Below, piece after piece: positions 8,101-15,026 of a DNA stretch of 64,000 bases; position 1 is the first letter of the stretch; each line of letters begins with the position of its first letter. Position numbers and translations under genes: made by a program. Origin of the DNA: Blautia glucerasea (GTDB taxonomy: Bacteria; Bacillota; Clostridia; Lachnospirales; Lachnospiraceae); NCBI RefSeq assembly GCF_013304385.1, contig NZ_JAAITU010000001.1, positions 124,001 to 188,000 on the forward strand, given 5' to 3'. The notes under the pieces are model-generated. The model made no database searches, was not told the DNA's origin, and saw nothing but the letters and a program-made list of their open reading frames with translations.

Positions 8101-9337
8101 ATATGCCGAACCCGGTATGTATGGAAATGTGGCTCTTCTTGATGTTTCTTCAATGCACCCACACAGCACAATTGCAGAATGCTTGTTCGGGATAAAGTAC
8201 ACGAGAGCATATCGAGATATTGTTGAGGGACGAGTGTCAATCAAGCATGAGGCTTGGGACGAAGTAAATCATATGCTTGATGGTAAACTCACACCTTATA
8301 TTCAGAAAGTAATTGATGGAGAAATGAGTTCTAAGGATCTTGCAAATGCATTGAAAACAGCCATTAACTCAGTATATGGTCTTACGTCAGCTAACTTCGA
8401 TAATCCATTCCGTGATATTCGGAACAAGGATAATATCGTTGCGAAACGTGGTGCATTATTCATGATCGATCTGAAATATGAGGTACAGAAGAGAGGGTTT
8501 AAAGTTGCCCACATCAAGACAGACTCGATTAAAATTCCAGATGCGACGCCTGAGATTATCAAGTTCGTTATGGATTTTGGACAGAAGTATGGATATACAT
8601 TTGAACATGAGGCTACATACGATCGTATGTGCTTAGTGAACAACGCTGTTTATATTGCAAAGTATAAAGATCCAGCTGGATGTGAAGCACTGTATGGTTA
8701 TATTCCAGGTGATAACAAAAAGCATTCTGACGATCCATGGACAGCTACTGGTAAACAGTTTGCGGTTCCGTATGTATTCAAGACCCTTTTCAGCAGAGAG
8801 CCCGTTAGCATCAATGATATGAAAGAGACATTCTCTGTAAAATCCGCTTTATATTTAGACATGAATGAAACATTGCCAGATGTAAGCGCGTATGAAAAGG
8901 AAATGGATAAGTTAGAGAGCGATTACAAGAAAGGAAAGATATCCGATACGATATTTGAACCAAAAGCACTGGAATTGAGGAATAAGATTGTAGAGGGGCA
9001 TGATTACAAATTCGTAGGAAAGGTCGGTGAATTTTGCCCAATCAAACCTGGCAATGGTGGAGGTATTCTGGTTCGAGAGCAGAACGGAAAATATTATGCT
9101 GCCACTGGTACGACTGGATTCAGGTGGCTTGAGTCTGAAATCGCAGCAACGTCAGGAAACGAAGAGTTTATTGATCGGTCATATTACGACAAGCTTGTGG
9201 ACGATGCTGTTGATGCAATCTCTCAATATGGAGATTTTGAATGGTTTGTTTCAGATGACCCGTATGTATCACCACCACGGTTTGACGATTTTATGAATAT
9301 CCCGGAGGGGTACGATGAAGAAATGCCGTTTATGTAA
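5144..9337 (+). CDS. Fused SF3 helicase / primase-like / exonuclease / family B DNA polymerase
   Basis: 1397 aa, a replication enzyme with several domains. (1) SF3/D5-type helicase: Walker A GAAGTGKST (K189), a motif-C-like FLFVGTNKP and LIRRLI. (2) A region near residues 498-590 with D509xD511 (VIDFDLKD), KGGAGIHLHYLY (H546, H548) and EIKVFSGKSS, matching the three-motif layout of archaeo-eukaryotic primases and PrimPol. (3) DnaQ-like 3'-5' exonuclease: D704/E706 (FFDCEVFP), VGFNCRRYDNHM and an ExoIII-type YCDDD near 866-870. (4) Family B polymerase: motif A LLDVSSMHPH (D1000), motif B K1071xxxNSVYG and motif C HIKTDSIKI (D1127). Motif C has Lys where most relatives have the first Asp of DTD, but the second Asp is kept. 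Domain 2 is the least certain; the polymerase call is firm. Confidence 0.88.
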   Translation: MIDFMRISTRSKKQGVVEIYPNFIMTRSSDLMIRGGDFYAIWIEERGLWSTDEQDVIDMIDRELHDFTDNYAKTHMDTSFHTLYMWDATSGMIDDWHKYCQKQLRDNYHPLDEELIFSNVVTKKTDYASKKLSYPLEKGDISSYDKLLSTLYSPEERHKIEWAIGAVVTGDSKNIQKFMVLYGAAGTGKSTVLNIIQALFEGYYATFDAKGLGQSSNSFALESFKTNPLVAIQHDGDLSRIDDNTRLNSLVSHELMTVNEKFKSAYSTRFNAFLFVGTNKPVKITDGKSGLIRRLIDVSPSGNKLTQREYKNAIEHIKFELGAIAYHCREVYLDDPGRYDNYVPVIMLGASNDFYNFVIDSFSVFKTNDGTSLKAAWEMYKVYCEEAKVLYPFSQRTFKEELKNYFREFVEKIDGDSRIKNEYKGFRIDIFEKDMKGMKNESDKTKNQWLVLGEYESIFDKESGECPAQYAKADETPSKPWDKVTTKLKDIDTSKLHYVKVPENHIVIDFDLKDESGNKSLERNLEAASKWPPTYAEVSKGGAGIHLHYLYSGDSSKLSRVYEDGIEIKVFSGKSSLRRKLTLCTALAIATLSSGLPLKGEKMISSDIVQTEKGIRTTIKKCISKDVHPGTKPNVDFIYKILNDAYESGIHYDVSDMKNAIYAFAASSTNQADYCIKLVGKMKFKSEENISSIESSESPLVFFDCEVFPNLFLVNWKVQGEGNPIVRMINPRPQDIEELIRFRLVGFNCRRYDNHMLYACLMGYNNEQLYNLSQKIVNTKKGDSLKVLFGEAYNLSYTDVYDFASAGNKKSLKKLEIEMSSKANDPTSKMDDSLRRMLKSIKHHELGLPWDQPVPKELWQKVAEYCDDDVIATEAAFNYLESDWIARQILADLAGLTVNDTTNTLTTKFIFGNNKKPQDQFHYRNLAAPVTEMDEDTYQFLSEACPVMMSQTHGDAGSYLPYFPGYKYENGISIYRGEEVGEGGYVYAEPGMYGNVALLDVSSMHPHSTIAECLFGIKYTRAYRDIVEGRVSIKHEAWDEVNHMLDGKLTPYIQKVIDGEMSSKDLANALKTAINSVYGLTSANFDNPFRDIRNKDNIVAKRGALFMIDLKYEVQKRGFKVAHIKTDSIKIPDATPEIIKFVMDFGQKYGYTFEHEATYDRMCLVNNAVYIAKYKDPAGCEALYGYIPGDNKKHSDDPWTATGKQFAVPYVFKTLFSREPVSINDMKETFSVKSALYLDMNETLPDVSAYEKEMDKLESDYKKGKISDTIFEPKALELRNKIVEGHDYKFVGKVGEFCPIKPGNGGGILVREQNGKYYAATGTTGFRWLESEIAATSGNEEFIDRSYYDKLVDDAVDAISQYGDFEWFVSDDPYVSPPRFDDFMNIPEGYDEEMPFM

Positions 9338-9377
9338 TGGCAATTAATTTATATTTTAATGAAAAGGAGATAACATT

Positions 9378-9857
9378 ATGAAACTTACATTTGCACCAAA
9401 AGGAATTTTACAGATTGACGACGCTAGAATCGCATATAGAAACTTTAGAGGAGAGGCAGGAAAGTATAATCGGGAGGGGGATCGCAACTTCTCTCTCATT
9501 ATTCCAAATGAAGAAATGGCTGATGCTCTTGCTGAGAAAGGGTGGAATGTTAAAATCAAACCACCGAGAGATGAAGAGGATAGTGCGTTTATCACTCTTC
9601 CAATAAAAGTTAATTTTAATGACAAAGGTCCTCGTGTATATTTAAAAACCGGCGATCGTGTGAACAGACTGGATGAGGAATCGGTCGGTATGCTTGACGA
9701 TATTGATATTTCCAGCGTAAGTATGGATGTAAGTCCGTATCACTGGGAGGTAAATGGGAAGACAGGAACCACAGCATATTTGCGGTCTATCGAGGTTGTT
9801 CAGGAGATTGATCGCTTTGCGGAGAGATATGCAGAAGAAGAGATTCCGGAGGAGTAA
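9378..9857 (+). CDS. Possible single-stranded DNA-binding protein
   Basis: 159 aa with alternating beta-like segments and an acidic C-terminus (AERYAEEEIPEE). The N-terminal part MKLTFAPKGILQIDDARIAYRNF and the aromatic/basic content fit an OB-fold. The acidic tail and the position directly after the polymerase are typical for phage ssDNA-binding proteins. No diagnostic motif is visible, so the function rests mainly on context. The ATG follows AAAAGGAGATAACATT. Confidence 0.5.
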   Translation: MKLTFAPKGILQIDDARIAYRNFRGEAGKYNREGDRNFSLIIPNEEMADALAEKGWNVKIKPPRDEEDSAFITLPIKVNFNDKGPRVYLKTGDRVNRLDEESVGMLDDIDISSVSMDVSPYHWEVNGKTGTTAYLRSIEVVQEIDRFAERYAEEEIPEE

Positions 9858-9859
9858 AC

Positions 9860-10129
9860 ATGGTGACAATGACAATAGAACACGAATTAAGACCGTGCTA
9901 TGTGGTCGTTAAAAGAAATAAAAAAGAAAAAGGATTATTTCATGGATGGAATTTTGTAAGTAATGTTGTTGGACCTTCATTAATGATCGGTGGACATCCA
10001 GGCGGAGTCATTTCATATTGTACAGGACTTGTTGAACTTGAAGATGGTAGAGTTGTCGAGGTATTACCAACAAATTTAATTTTTGTAAAAGGGAGGTTTA
10101 ATGATTACATTTGGGATGATGAGGAGTAA
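9860..10129 (+). CDS. Conserved hypothetical phage protein, 89 aa
   Basis: Small, beta-rich protein starting 2 nt after the previous stop, with its ribosome site (GGAGG) inside that gene's end. It contains GGHPGGVISYCTGLVELEDG and a GRVVEVLPTNLIFV segment, which look like an SH3-like barrel. I recall relatives in Clostridia phages without known function. It probably belongs to the replication transcript. Confidence 0.65.
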   Translation: MVTMTIEHELRPCYVVVKRNKKEKGLFHGWNFVSNVVGPSLMIGGHPGGVISYCTGLVELEDGRVVEVLPTNLIFVKGRFNDYIWDDEE

Positions 10130-10155
10130 TCGCATAAATTACAGCTCCTTTAATG
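10130..10155 (+). promoter_or_regulatory. Phage promoter-like motif, copy 2
   Basis: TCGCATAAATTACA and TTTAATG with the fixed 19-nt offset. CTCCTTTAA (10145-10153), which overlaps the -10, is a perfect 9-bp complement of TTAAAGGAG (10178-10186), the ribosome site of the next gene. Confidence 0.6.
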
Positions 10156-10193
10156 GTACAAACCAATTATTTATATTTTAAAGGAGGAATAAG

Positions 10194-10478
10194 ATGAATA
10201 ATCAAATGGTGGTTTATACGGCAACAAAAGTGTTTAGAACAGCATTTAAAGGAGCTTTTGCAGCGGGCATGGGGTTTACTATCGGTAAAACTTTTGGCGG
10301 TTTTTGTACTGCCATCCTGGATGAAGGAGTATATAAAAGCGTCTTAAAGTTTTTGGCAGAAAAAGGTAATAAGCACGCACAAAACATCTGTAATGAGACA
10401 AAGATAAAGTATGCTAGTAAACAACCAGATGTTTCATCAGAAACAAGTAACAAAATTGGATTTACTGTAAATAATTAG
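10194..10478 (+). CDS. Small hydrophobic phage protein
   Basis: 94 aa. The N-terminal half is hydrophobic and glycine-rich (KGAFAAGMGFTIGKTFGGFC), consistent with a membrane or membrane-surface segment; the rest is polar and basic. The ATG follows AAAGGAGGAATAAG. It stands as a single-gene unit between a promoter-like motif and a terminator. No family recognised. Confidence 0.65.
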   Translation: MNNQMVVYTATKVFRTAFKGAFAAGMGFTIGKTFGGFCTAILDEGVYKSVLKFLAEKGNKHAQNICNETKIKYASKQPDVSSETSNKIGFTVNN

Positions 10479-10484
10479 TAGAAG

Positions 10485-10520
10485 GAGGGCTTCGAGGAAA
10501 CTCGTTGCTCTCTTTCTTTT
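10485..10520 (+). terminator. Rho-independent terminator
   Basis: GAGGGC-TT-CGAG hairpin with GAAA loop, then CTCG-TT-GCTCTC and a T-rich tail (TTTCTTTT). Confidence 0.75.
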
Positions 10521-10547
10521 ATGTTTATGAAAGTGGGTGCGATTGGT

Positions 10548-10694
10548 ATGACGAATTGTGAAGCAGCTGATATTCTTAAATTTATGTTAAATCAATTTGT
10601 TTTTCCCAGGGGATGCGGTAAAACCCTGACACTTGCAATGTATCACGAAGCTATATTAAAGGCTATTTCTGTTTTGGAGGAAAAGAAGAGATGA
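10548..10694 (+). CDS. Small phage protein, 48 aa
   Basis: Read directly from the sequence: MTNCEAADILKFMLNQFVFP..., ending in ISVLEEKKR. It includes PRGCGKT, a P-loop-like piece too short to be an NTPase. The stop overlaps the next start (ATGA). The upstream ribosome site is weak (AAAGTGGGTG). Confidence 0.5.
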   Translation: MTNCEAADILKFMLNQFVFPRGCGKTLTLAMYHEAILKAISVLEEKKR

Positions 10695-10936
10695 GGCAGT
10701 TAGTTATATTTACCGATGAAGATTTGGACAATATGTTGAATCATCACGGAGTGATTCATATGAAAGCCAACAATGGGGAGGATTTTGAATTTATGTCTGA
10801 AAAACAGTATGAACGAATGCATCCTAAAGATCCAAAATGCCCATATAGCGATGTATTAAGGAAAAATAGTGATATTTGTGGGCTCATGGAATTCTGCAAC
10901 GGTTGCGAATGGTGGAAAGATTTTATACAAAGATAA
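10691..10936 (+). CDS. Small cysteine-containing phage protein, 81 aa
   Basis: The protein has four Cys in its second half (CPYSD, ICGLMEFCNGCEWW). These could bind a metal ion, but the spacing is not that of a known zinc finger. It overlaps the previous gene by 4 nt, which suggests coupled translation. Function unknown. Confidence 0.6.
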   Translation: MRQLVIFTDEDLDNMLNHHGVIHMKANNGEDFEFMSEKQYERMHPKDPKCPYSDVLRKNSDICGLMEFCNGCEWWKDFIQR

Positions 10937-10988
10937 AAGAAGTTGTTAATCATGGAAGAGTTAGGTGTGATTTGAAAAAGGAGGGCAT

Positions 10989-11501
10989 ATGGATTTTAAA
11001 AGCTGGCTATATAAACGGGCAGTTGCTTATATTGGAAAATGCAATAAGAGATGGGAAGGCGAGGATGTTAGTTCCCATCTAAAAAACCTTAGGAGATTGA
11101 CGTATCGGGATTACGACGGAAAGGCATATCTGAGTTATGGTGCTGATGCAGAATGGCAAAACTTTTCAAGGCATGAGGTACTCGATTACGCTATACAGAA
11201 ATTAGCTATGTATGAAGATCGAAAGGAATTAATGCCCACTAAAAGGAGACGATTAACAATGGAAGACTGGTCTAAGAAAGAACCGAAATTCCGTTATATG
11301 TTATTGGACAGATTAAGACAAGATTGTGATTTCTACTTGCGAGTTGGAGGGTCAGCTAATTGCCTTTGGGCGGATAGTGAGAAAGAGCAGATTCAAACCA
11401 TGATTTATATTTGGAATAGTTTCCCAGATGGCGATAAACCTGAATGGCTAACTATGGAACAGATTAAAGAGTTCGCTCAGAAGATGGGCGTTGATATTTG
11501 A
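10989..11501 (+). CDS. LPD11-like domain protein, apparently fused
   Basis: 170 aa. The N-terminal half (YRDYDGKAYLSYGAD, VLDYAIQKLAMYED) is a motif common in small phage proteins. The C-terminal half (FRYMLLDRLRQDCDFYLRVG...LWADSEKEQIQTM) matches my memory of the large polyvalent protein associated domain LPD11. A strong internal ribosome site (AAAAGGAGACGATTAACA) precedes an in-frame ATG at 11259, exactly at the domain border, so the C-terminal domain may also be made alone. Function unknown. Confidence 0.65.
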   Translation: MDFKSWLYKRAVAYIGKCNKRWEGEDVSSHLKNLRRLTYRDYDGKAYLSYGADAEWQNFSRHEVLDYAIQKLAMYEDRKELMPTKRRRLTMEDWSKKEPKFRYMLLDRLRQDCDFYLRVGGSANCLWADSEKEQIQTMIYIWNSFPDGDKPEWLTMEQIKEFAQKMGVDI

Positions 11502-11512
11502 AAGGAGAAAAT

Positions 11513-11791
11513 ATGAAGTATAAAACAAAACCAGTAGAAATTGAAGCTATTCAGTGGACTGGGTTAAATCTCGAAGAGATAAAGGCTTTTGTTGGAGAGT
11601 CGTTAATCTATAATATCATCGATACAGCATGGGAAGTTGGAAAAGGTAGACCTCATGTGCTTATGAAGATAAAAACATTAGAGGGCGACATGACTGCATC
11701 TGACGGAGATTATATCATCAAAGGCCTCAGAGGCGAATTCTATCCATGCAAGCCAGATGTCTTTGAAAAGAAATATGAATTAATAAACTAA
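11513..11791 (+). CDS. Conserved phage protein, PGDYG-like, 92 aa
   Basis: The start is the ATG at 11513 after AAAGGAGAAAAT. The protein MKYKTKPVEIEAIQW...DGDYIIKGLRGEFYPCKPD has the form of a family very common in phages (PGDYG-like C-terminus: a DGDYI turn then GEFYPCKPDVFEKKY). Its role is unknown. It starts 11 nt after the previous stop. Confidence 0.7.
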   Translation: MKYKTKPVEIEAIQWTGLNLEEIKAFVGESLIYNIIDTAWEVGKGRPHVLMKIKTLEGDMTASDGDYIIKGLRGEFYPCKPDVFEKKYELIN

Positions 11792-11845
11792 ACAACTAAT
11801 GGATTGAAATATCCGTAGAGGAATATGAAAAAAGGAGAGCTGCTA

Positions 11846-12040
11846 GTGAGAGCTGACATTCACACATCAGTAAAACACGAAGAGTATACTCGACGTGATC
11901 CTAAAATTCAATGGCGTTTTGATATTCGGACAGCCAAAGAACTTTGTTATCCAAAAGAAGTAATCAAACGACTTGAGAATGAGCCGAGCCAATACAAACG
12001 ACAAAATATTTTAACGGACGCTAGAAGAAGATTGCGTTGA
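11846..12040 (+). CDS. Small basic phage protein, 64 aa
   Basis: I prefer the GTG at 11846: AAAAAAGGAG lies about 9 nt before it. The alternative in-frame ATG at 11825 has only GAGGAAT directly in front. The protein is Arg/Lys/Glu-rich (KRLENEPSQYKRQNILTDARRRLR) with no recognised family. The stop is followed at once by the ribosome site of the next gene. Confidence 0.55.
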   Translation: MRADIHTSVKHEEYTRRDPKIQWRFDIRTAKELCYPKEVIKRLENEPSQYKRQNILTDARRRLR

Positions 12041-12053
12041 GGAGGAATTGAAT

Positions 12054-12266
12054 ATGTCACAGCATGATGAATACGATAGAAACATTTTAAGAGCTCTACA
12101 GAAAATCGGAAAGCACCTTGAGAGCATTGATAAAAAACTTTCCATTCCAATTCTAAGAACTCTACAGAAAATCGAAAAACACTCTGAGAGCATGGATAAA
12201 GAACTTTCCATTTCACCAGAAAAGGTAGATTACGATGACAAAGAAAAATGCGTTGAGGAGGAATAA
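12054..12266 (+). CDS. Short coiled-coil protein with an internal tandem duplication
   Basis: 70 aa starting at the ATG after GAGGAGGAATTGAAT. Two 22-residue copies are visible: ILRALQKIGKHLESIDKKLS and ILRTLQKIEKHSESMDKELS, encoded by a 66-bp DNA repeat starting at 12084 and 12150. Each has a leucine/isoleucine heptad pattern, so it probably forms a coiled coil. The C-terminus is acidic. No known family. Confidence 0.6.
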   Translation: MSQHDEYDRNILRALQKIGKHLESIDKKLSIPILRTLQKIEKHSESMDKELSISPEKVDYDDKEKCVEEE

Positions 12267-12272
12267 AAATAT

Positions 12273-12545
12273 ATGGATTTTGGACAGGCACTTAAAAAAG
12301 TAAAAAATGGAGAAAAAATTTTCCGTCATGGATGGAACGGTAAAGGAATGTTTGTAGTGTATCAGAAAGGATATCCGTCCGGCATTCCATGTAATCAGCA
12401 AACAGCTAAAGCTTGGGGACTTAATGAAGGAGATCTGTTTAAATGCGAACCATATCTGCAGATCAAAATGACTAATGGTAGCCATGCAATGTGGGTACCG
12501 AGTATCAATGATATTCTCGCTGAGGATTGGGAATATATTCACTGA
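12273..12545 (+). CDS. DUF2829 protein, Tad2-like (candidate anti-Thoeris)
   Basis: 90 aa covering one complete DUF2829-like domain: DFGQALKKVKNGEKIFRHGW, NGKGMFVVYQKG, a middle with LFKCEPYLQIKM, and the terminal MWVPSINDILAEDWE. Conserved Trp-Asn-Gly-Lys-Gly and VPS...LAEDW patterns are characteristic of this family. Phage DUF2829 proteins include Tad2, which blocks the Thoeris defence system by binding its cyclic ADP-ribose-type signal. Not every DUF2829 protein has been tested, so the function is by family. It sits among small accessory genes, where counter-defence genes are often found. Confidence 0.75.
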   Translation: MDFGQALKKVKNGEKIFRHGWNGKGMFVVYQKGYPSGIPCNQQTAKAWGLNEGDLFKCEPYLQIKMTNGSHAMWVPSINDILAEDWEYIH

Positions 12546-12562
12546 TTAGAGGAGTGATATTT

Positions 12563-12706
12563 ATGAGTGACGGAACAAAAATTGTTATAGCCGGAATCAT
12601 GGCTTATACGATATATAGAGTCGCGGGAAAGTGTACGGACGCTAGGATTGCAATTGCTGCAATGAAATGCGGAGTCACTATGAAATTGGAAGAAAAGGAG
12701 AAATGA
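12563..12706 (+). CDS. Small phage protein, 47 aa
   Basis: Read directly: MSDGTKIVIAGIMAYTIYRV..., ending in MKLEEKEK. The N-terminal half is hydrophobic (IVIAGIMAYTIY) and may be a membrane helix. The ATG follows AGAGGAGTGATATTT. The stop overlaps a possible start of the next gene. Confidence 0.5.
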   Translation: MSDGTKIVIAGIMAYTIYRVAGKCTDARIAIAAMKCGVTMKLEEKEK

Positions 12707-12708
12707 TT

Positions 12709-13191
12709 ATGAAAGTTTATTGTTATTCATGTGCAAATAAAGACTGTAAGGAAACGTGCAGAACTTGTGTTAATGGTATCATTCACATGACAACAGACGG
12801 AGCTGAATATAGTTTGCCTTCGAATTACTCATGCGTTTATAAGCCTGTGCCAAAAGAATTACGGCAGAAGGTAGCGGAGTATTGTGACAACGATGTCCTG
12901 GCAACTAAAGTTGCGTTCAACAAATTATTCGGAACGGGCCTTACGGTATCACCACACCAGAAGGTCATGTCCAAAATCAAAAACGTTATCTTCAATGATC
13001 CGGCTACAATTGTATTTTGGAATGATGGCACTAAGACCGTTGTAAAATGCGGTAAGGATGACACATTTGATCCGGAGAAAGGTCTGGCTATGGCGATTTC
13101 TAAATACTTCTTTGATAATGCCGGATATTTCAATGATGTATTTAAGAAATGGATTCCAAAGAAAGGAGAAAGCGATGGAAAAGACCAGTGA
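12709..13191 (+). CDS. Phage protein carrying a copy of the polymerase ExoIII segment
   Basis: 160 aa; the ATG at 12709 is 8 nt from AAGGAG. Three parts are visible. A Cys-rich N-terminus (YCYSCANKDCKETCRTC) could bind a metal. A middle (PVPKELRQKVAEYCDNDVLA, then TKVAFN) is nearly identical to residues around the ExoIII motif of the DNA polymerase (PVPKELWQKVAEYCDDDVIA). The C-terminus (IVFWNDGTKTVVKCG...GLAMAISKYFF) is a common small phage protein of unknown function. The gene looks like a fusion in which a polymerase fragment joined two other pieces. Confidence 0.65.
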   Translation: MKVYCYSCANKDCKETCRTCVNGIIHMTTDGAEYSLPSNYSCVYKPVPKELRQKVAEYCDNDVLATKVAFNKLFGTGLTVSPHQKVMSKIKNVIFNDPATIVFWNDGTKTVVKCGKDDTFDPEKGLAMAISKYFFDNAGYFNDVFKKWIPKKGESDGKDQ

Positions 13192-13357
13192 TTCATTAAT
13201 TATAGGTTTTGATTCATCGGCGGGTAAGGACGGCACAGTTTTAATCGTGGGGCGTAAAAAACCCCGCGAAGCCGTCTATATTATAAATGCTTTCGATGGA
13301 GAAGAAGCTATTGAACTTTATAAAAAGTTGATTACACCAAAGGCGAAAAATGAGTAA
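13175..13357 (+). CDS. Small phage protein, 60 aa
   Basis: The ATG at 13175 follows AAAGGAGAAAGCG and overlaps the previous gene by 17 nt. The sequence SLIIGFDSSAGKDGTVLIVG resembles the first strand of an RNase H-like fold, but the protein is too short to be an enzyme. It ends inside the helicase start (8-nt overlap). Function unknown. Confidence 0.6.
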   Translation: MEKTSDSLIIGFDSSAGKDGTVLIVGRKKPREAVYIINAFDGEEAIELYKKLITPKAKNE

Positions 13358-14582
13358 AGATTTTCTCAGGGATTATCAGATGGACGCTGTGGATAAAATG
13401 TGTAATGGCTGTATCTTAAACGGAGGGGTCGGCTCTGGTAAATCCAGGACCGGCCTTTATTACTACTTCAAAGAGAATGGCGGTAGTTTTGTCAATCAGG
13501 ATTTTGTGCCGATGAAGAATCCTAAAGACCTTTATATTATCACCACGGCTATGAAACGAGACTCTCACGAATGGGATGGTGAGCTTGCTAATTACCGCAT
13601 GTCCACAGATCCTAATAAGAATGAATTATATCCTAGACAGACGGTCGTAATAGATTCCTGGAATAACATAAAGAAGTATGCCGACGTGACGGGTGCTTTC
13701 TTTATATTTGATGAGGATAGAGTCTGTGGCTCGGGAGCATGGGTAAAAGCATTCTTAAAAATTGCTCGGGGGAATAATTGGATAATTCTTTCCGCTACTC
13801 CTGGCGATTGTTGGGCTGATTATATTCCGGTGTTTGTGGCAAATGGTTTCTACAAAAACAAGACTGAGTTTTGTAGGGAGCACGTTGTATATTCTCGTTT
13901 CACGAAATGGCCACAAATTGAGAAGTATCTTAATACCGGTAGACTGATCCGATTACGGAATAAGATACTTATCGACATGGATTTTGTCAGGCATACGGTA
14001 GCACATCACATGGATGTATATACGAAATATGATATTTCAAAATATAAGGAAATTATCAGAAATCGTTGGAATCCATATATGAATGAACCAATCCAGCAGG
14101 CTTCACAGCTTTGTTATATTTTGAGGCGTGTGGTGAACGAGGATGAATCCAGAATCGTAGCACTGATGGAGATACTGGAGAATACACCTCGGGCTATTAT
14201 ATTTTACAACTTCGACTATGAACGAGAAATGCTTCTACATCTGTTTAGCGATGATGAGTATGTTGGATATGAGATTGCAGAATGGTCTGGACACGCACAT
14301 ATGCCTGTGCCGGATACAAAACGTTGGATTTACTTAGTTCAATATACGGCTGGTTGCGAGGGATGGAATTGCATCAAGACCGATACAATTATATTCTTCT
14401 CACAGAATTACAGCTATAAAGTTACTGAGCAGGCTTGTGGCAGAATAGACAGACTTAATAGTCCGTTTAAAGATTTATATTACTACCACCTCAAATCCAG
14501 GAGTGGAATTGACCTGGCTATAAGTAAGGCACTTGATAAAAAGAAGAAATTCAATGAAAGGAAGTTTGTAGGATGGACATGA
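13350..14582 (+). CDS. SF2 (SNF2/DEAD-like) helicase
   Basis: 410 aa with both helicase lobes. The Q-like start LRDYQMDAVDKM is followed by Walker A (GGVGSGKSR), a Walker B variant (FIFDEDR instead of DEAD/DEAH), motif III (ILSATP), and the C-terminal lobe with TAGCEGWNC and QACGRIDRLNSPFKD (motif VI). This compact form is common in phages next to replication genes and probably unwinds or translocates on DNA during replication or recombination. Start ATG 13350 overlaps the previous gene. Confidence 0.88.
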   Translation: MSKDFLRDYQMDAVDKMCNGCILNGGVGSGKSRTGLYYYFKENGGSFVNQDFVPMKNPKDLYIITTAMKRDSHEWDGELANYRMSTDPNKNELYPRQTVVIDSWNNIKKYADVTGAFFIFDEDRVCGSGAWVKAFLKIARGNNWIILSATPGDCWADYIPVFVANGFYKNKTEFCREHVVYSRFTKWPQIEKYLNTGRLIRLRNKILIDMDFVRHTVAHHMDVYTKYDISKYKEIIRNRWNPYMNEPIQQASQLCYILRRVVNEDESRIVALMEILENTPRAIIFYNFDYEREMLLHLFSDDEYVGYEIAEWSGHAHMPVPDTKRWIYLVQYTAGCEGWNCIKTDTIIFFSQNYSYKVTEQACGRIDRLNSPFKDLYYYHLKSRSGIDLAISKALDKKKKFNERKFVGWT

Positions 14583-14659
14583 TGACAACACCTATGCTTG
14601 TGATTCTGGGATGGGCTTTAGGAATGATTGCTATGATATATTTTAAATCGCATAAATAA
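14573..14659 (+). CDS. 28-aa membrane micro-protein
   Basis: Read directly: MDMMTTPMLVILGWALGMIA then MIYFKSHK. It is one hydrophobic helix with a basic end. It overlaps the helicase end by 10 nt and has a plausible ribosome site (AAAGGAAG). Its end overlaps promoter-like motif copy 3. Confidence 0.45.
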   Translation: MDMMTTPMLVILGWALGMIAMIYFKSHK

Positions 14660-14673
14660 CATCCACTATTATG
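14648..14673 (+). promoter_or_regulatory. Phage promoter-like motif, copy 3
   Basis: TCGCATAAATAACA with TATTATG at the fixed 19-nt offset. A perfect TTATGA-GAAAA-TCATAA hairpin (about 14669-14685) begins in the -10 and ends just before GGAGG of the next gene. Confidence 0.6.
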
Positions 14674-14697
14674 AGAAAATCATAAGGAGGATGAAAC

Positions 14698-14952
14698 ATG
14701 TTAGACTATGAATATCTATTCTCCACCAATTTGCATACAAAATTAAAGGAGCGGATCCAAGGAGGAATTTTCGTTAAAGTTAATTGGGACGATGTTCTGG
14801 TTGTTAAGATCAAAAGACATGATGAAAACAACTTTGAATATTCGTTTCCAAACTTTAGCAGTAAAATCCTTAATGGGTTCACTACCGATTACGCAGCGTA
14901 TGAGGTGGAAAGTGAATATCGGAGATTTGTTTTAAAACAATTCTTCAGATGA
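14698..14952 (+). CDS. Hypothetical phage protein, 84 aa
   Basis: Starts after ATAAGGAGGATGAAAC, directly downstream of promoter-like copy 3, and is followed by a terminator, so it forms a one-gene unit. The sequence has alternating polar and aromatic residues (IFVKVNWDDVLVVKI, FEYSFPNFSS) suggestive of a small beta fold, and an amphipathic C-terminal helix. No family recognised. Confidence 0.65.
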   Translation: MLDYEYLFSTNLHTKLKERIQGGIFVKVNWDDVLVVKIKRHDENNFEYSFPNFSSKILNGFTTDYAAYEVESEYRRFVLKQFFR

Positions 14953-14966
14953 TATTTTCGAGCAAG

Positions 14967-15009
14967 AGACTTAGCGAACAATACGTTGAGTCTTTTGCTT
15001 TTTCTTTTG
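14967..15009 (+). terminator. Rho-independent terminator
   Basis: AGACTTAGCG / CGTTGAGTCT, ten pairs with a 7-nt loop, followed by a T-rich tract. The same stem sequence type recurs at 16824. Confidence 0.75.
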
Positions 15010-15026
15010 ATAAGGAGAAAAAACTT

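Noticed and set aside
14949-15026. Longer start for the zinc-ribbon protein
   Set aside because: This part is a rho-independent terminator; the ATG at 15027 has the proper ribosome site.
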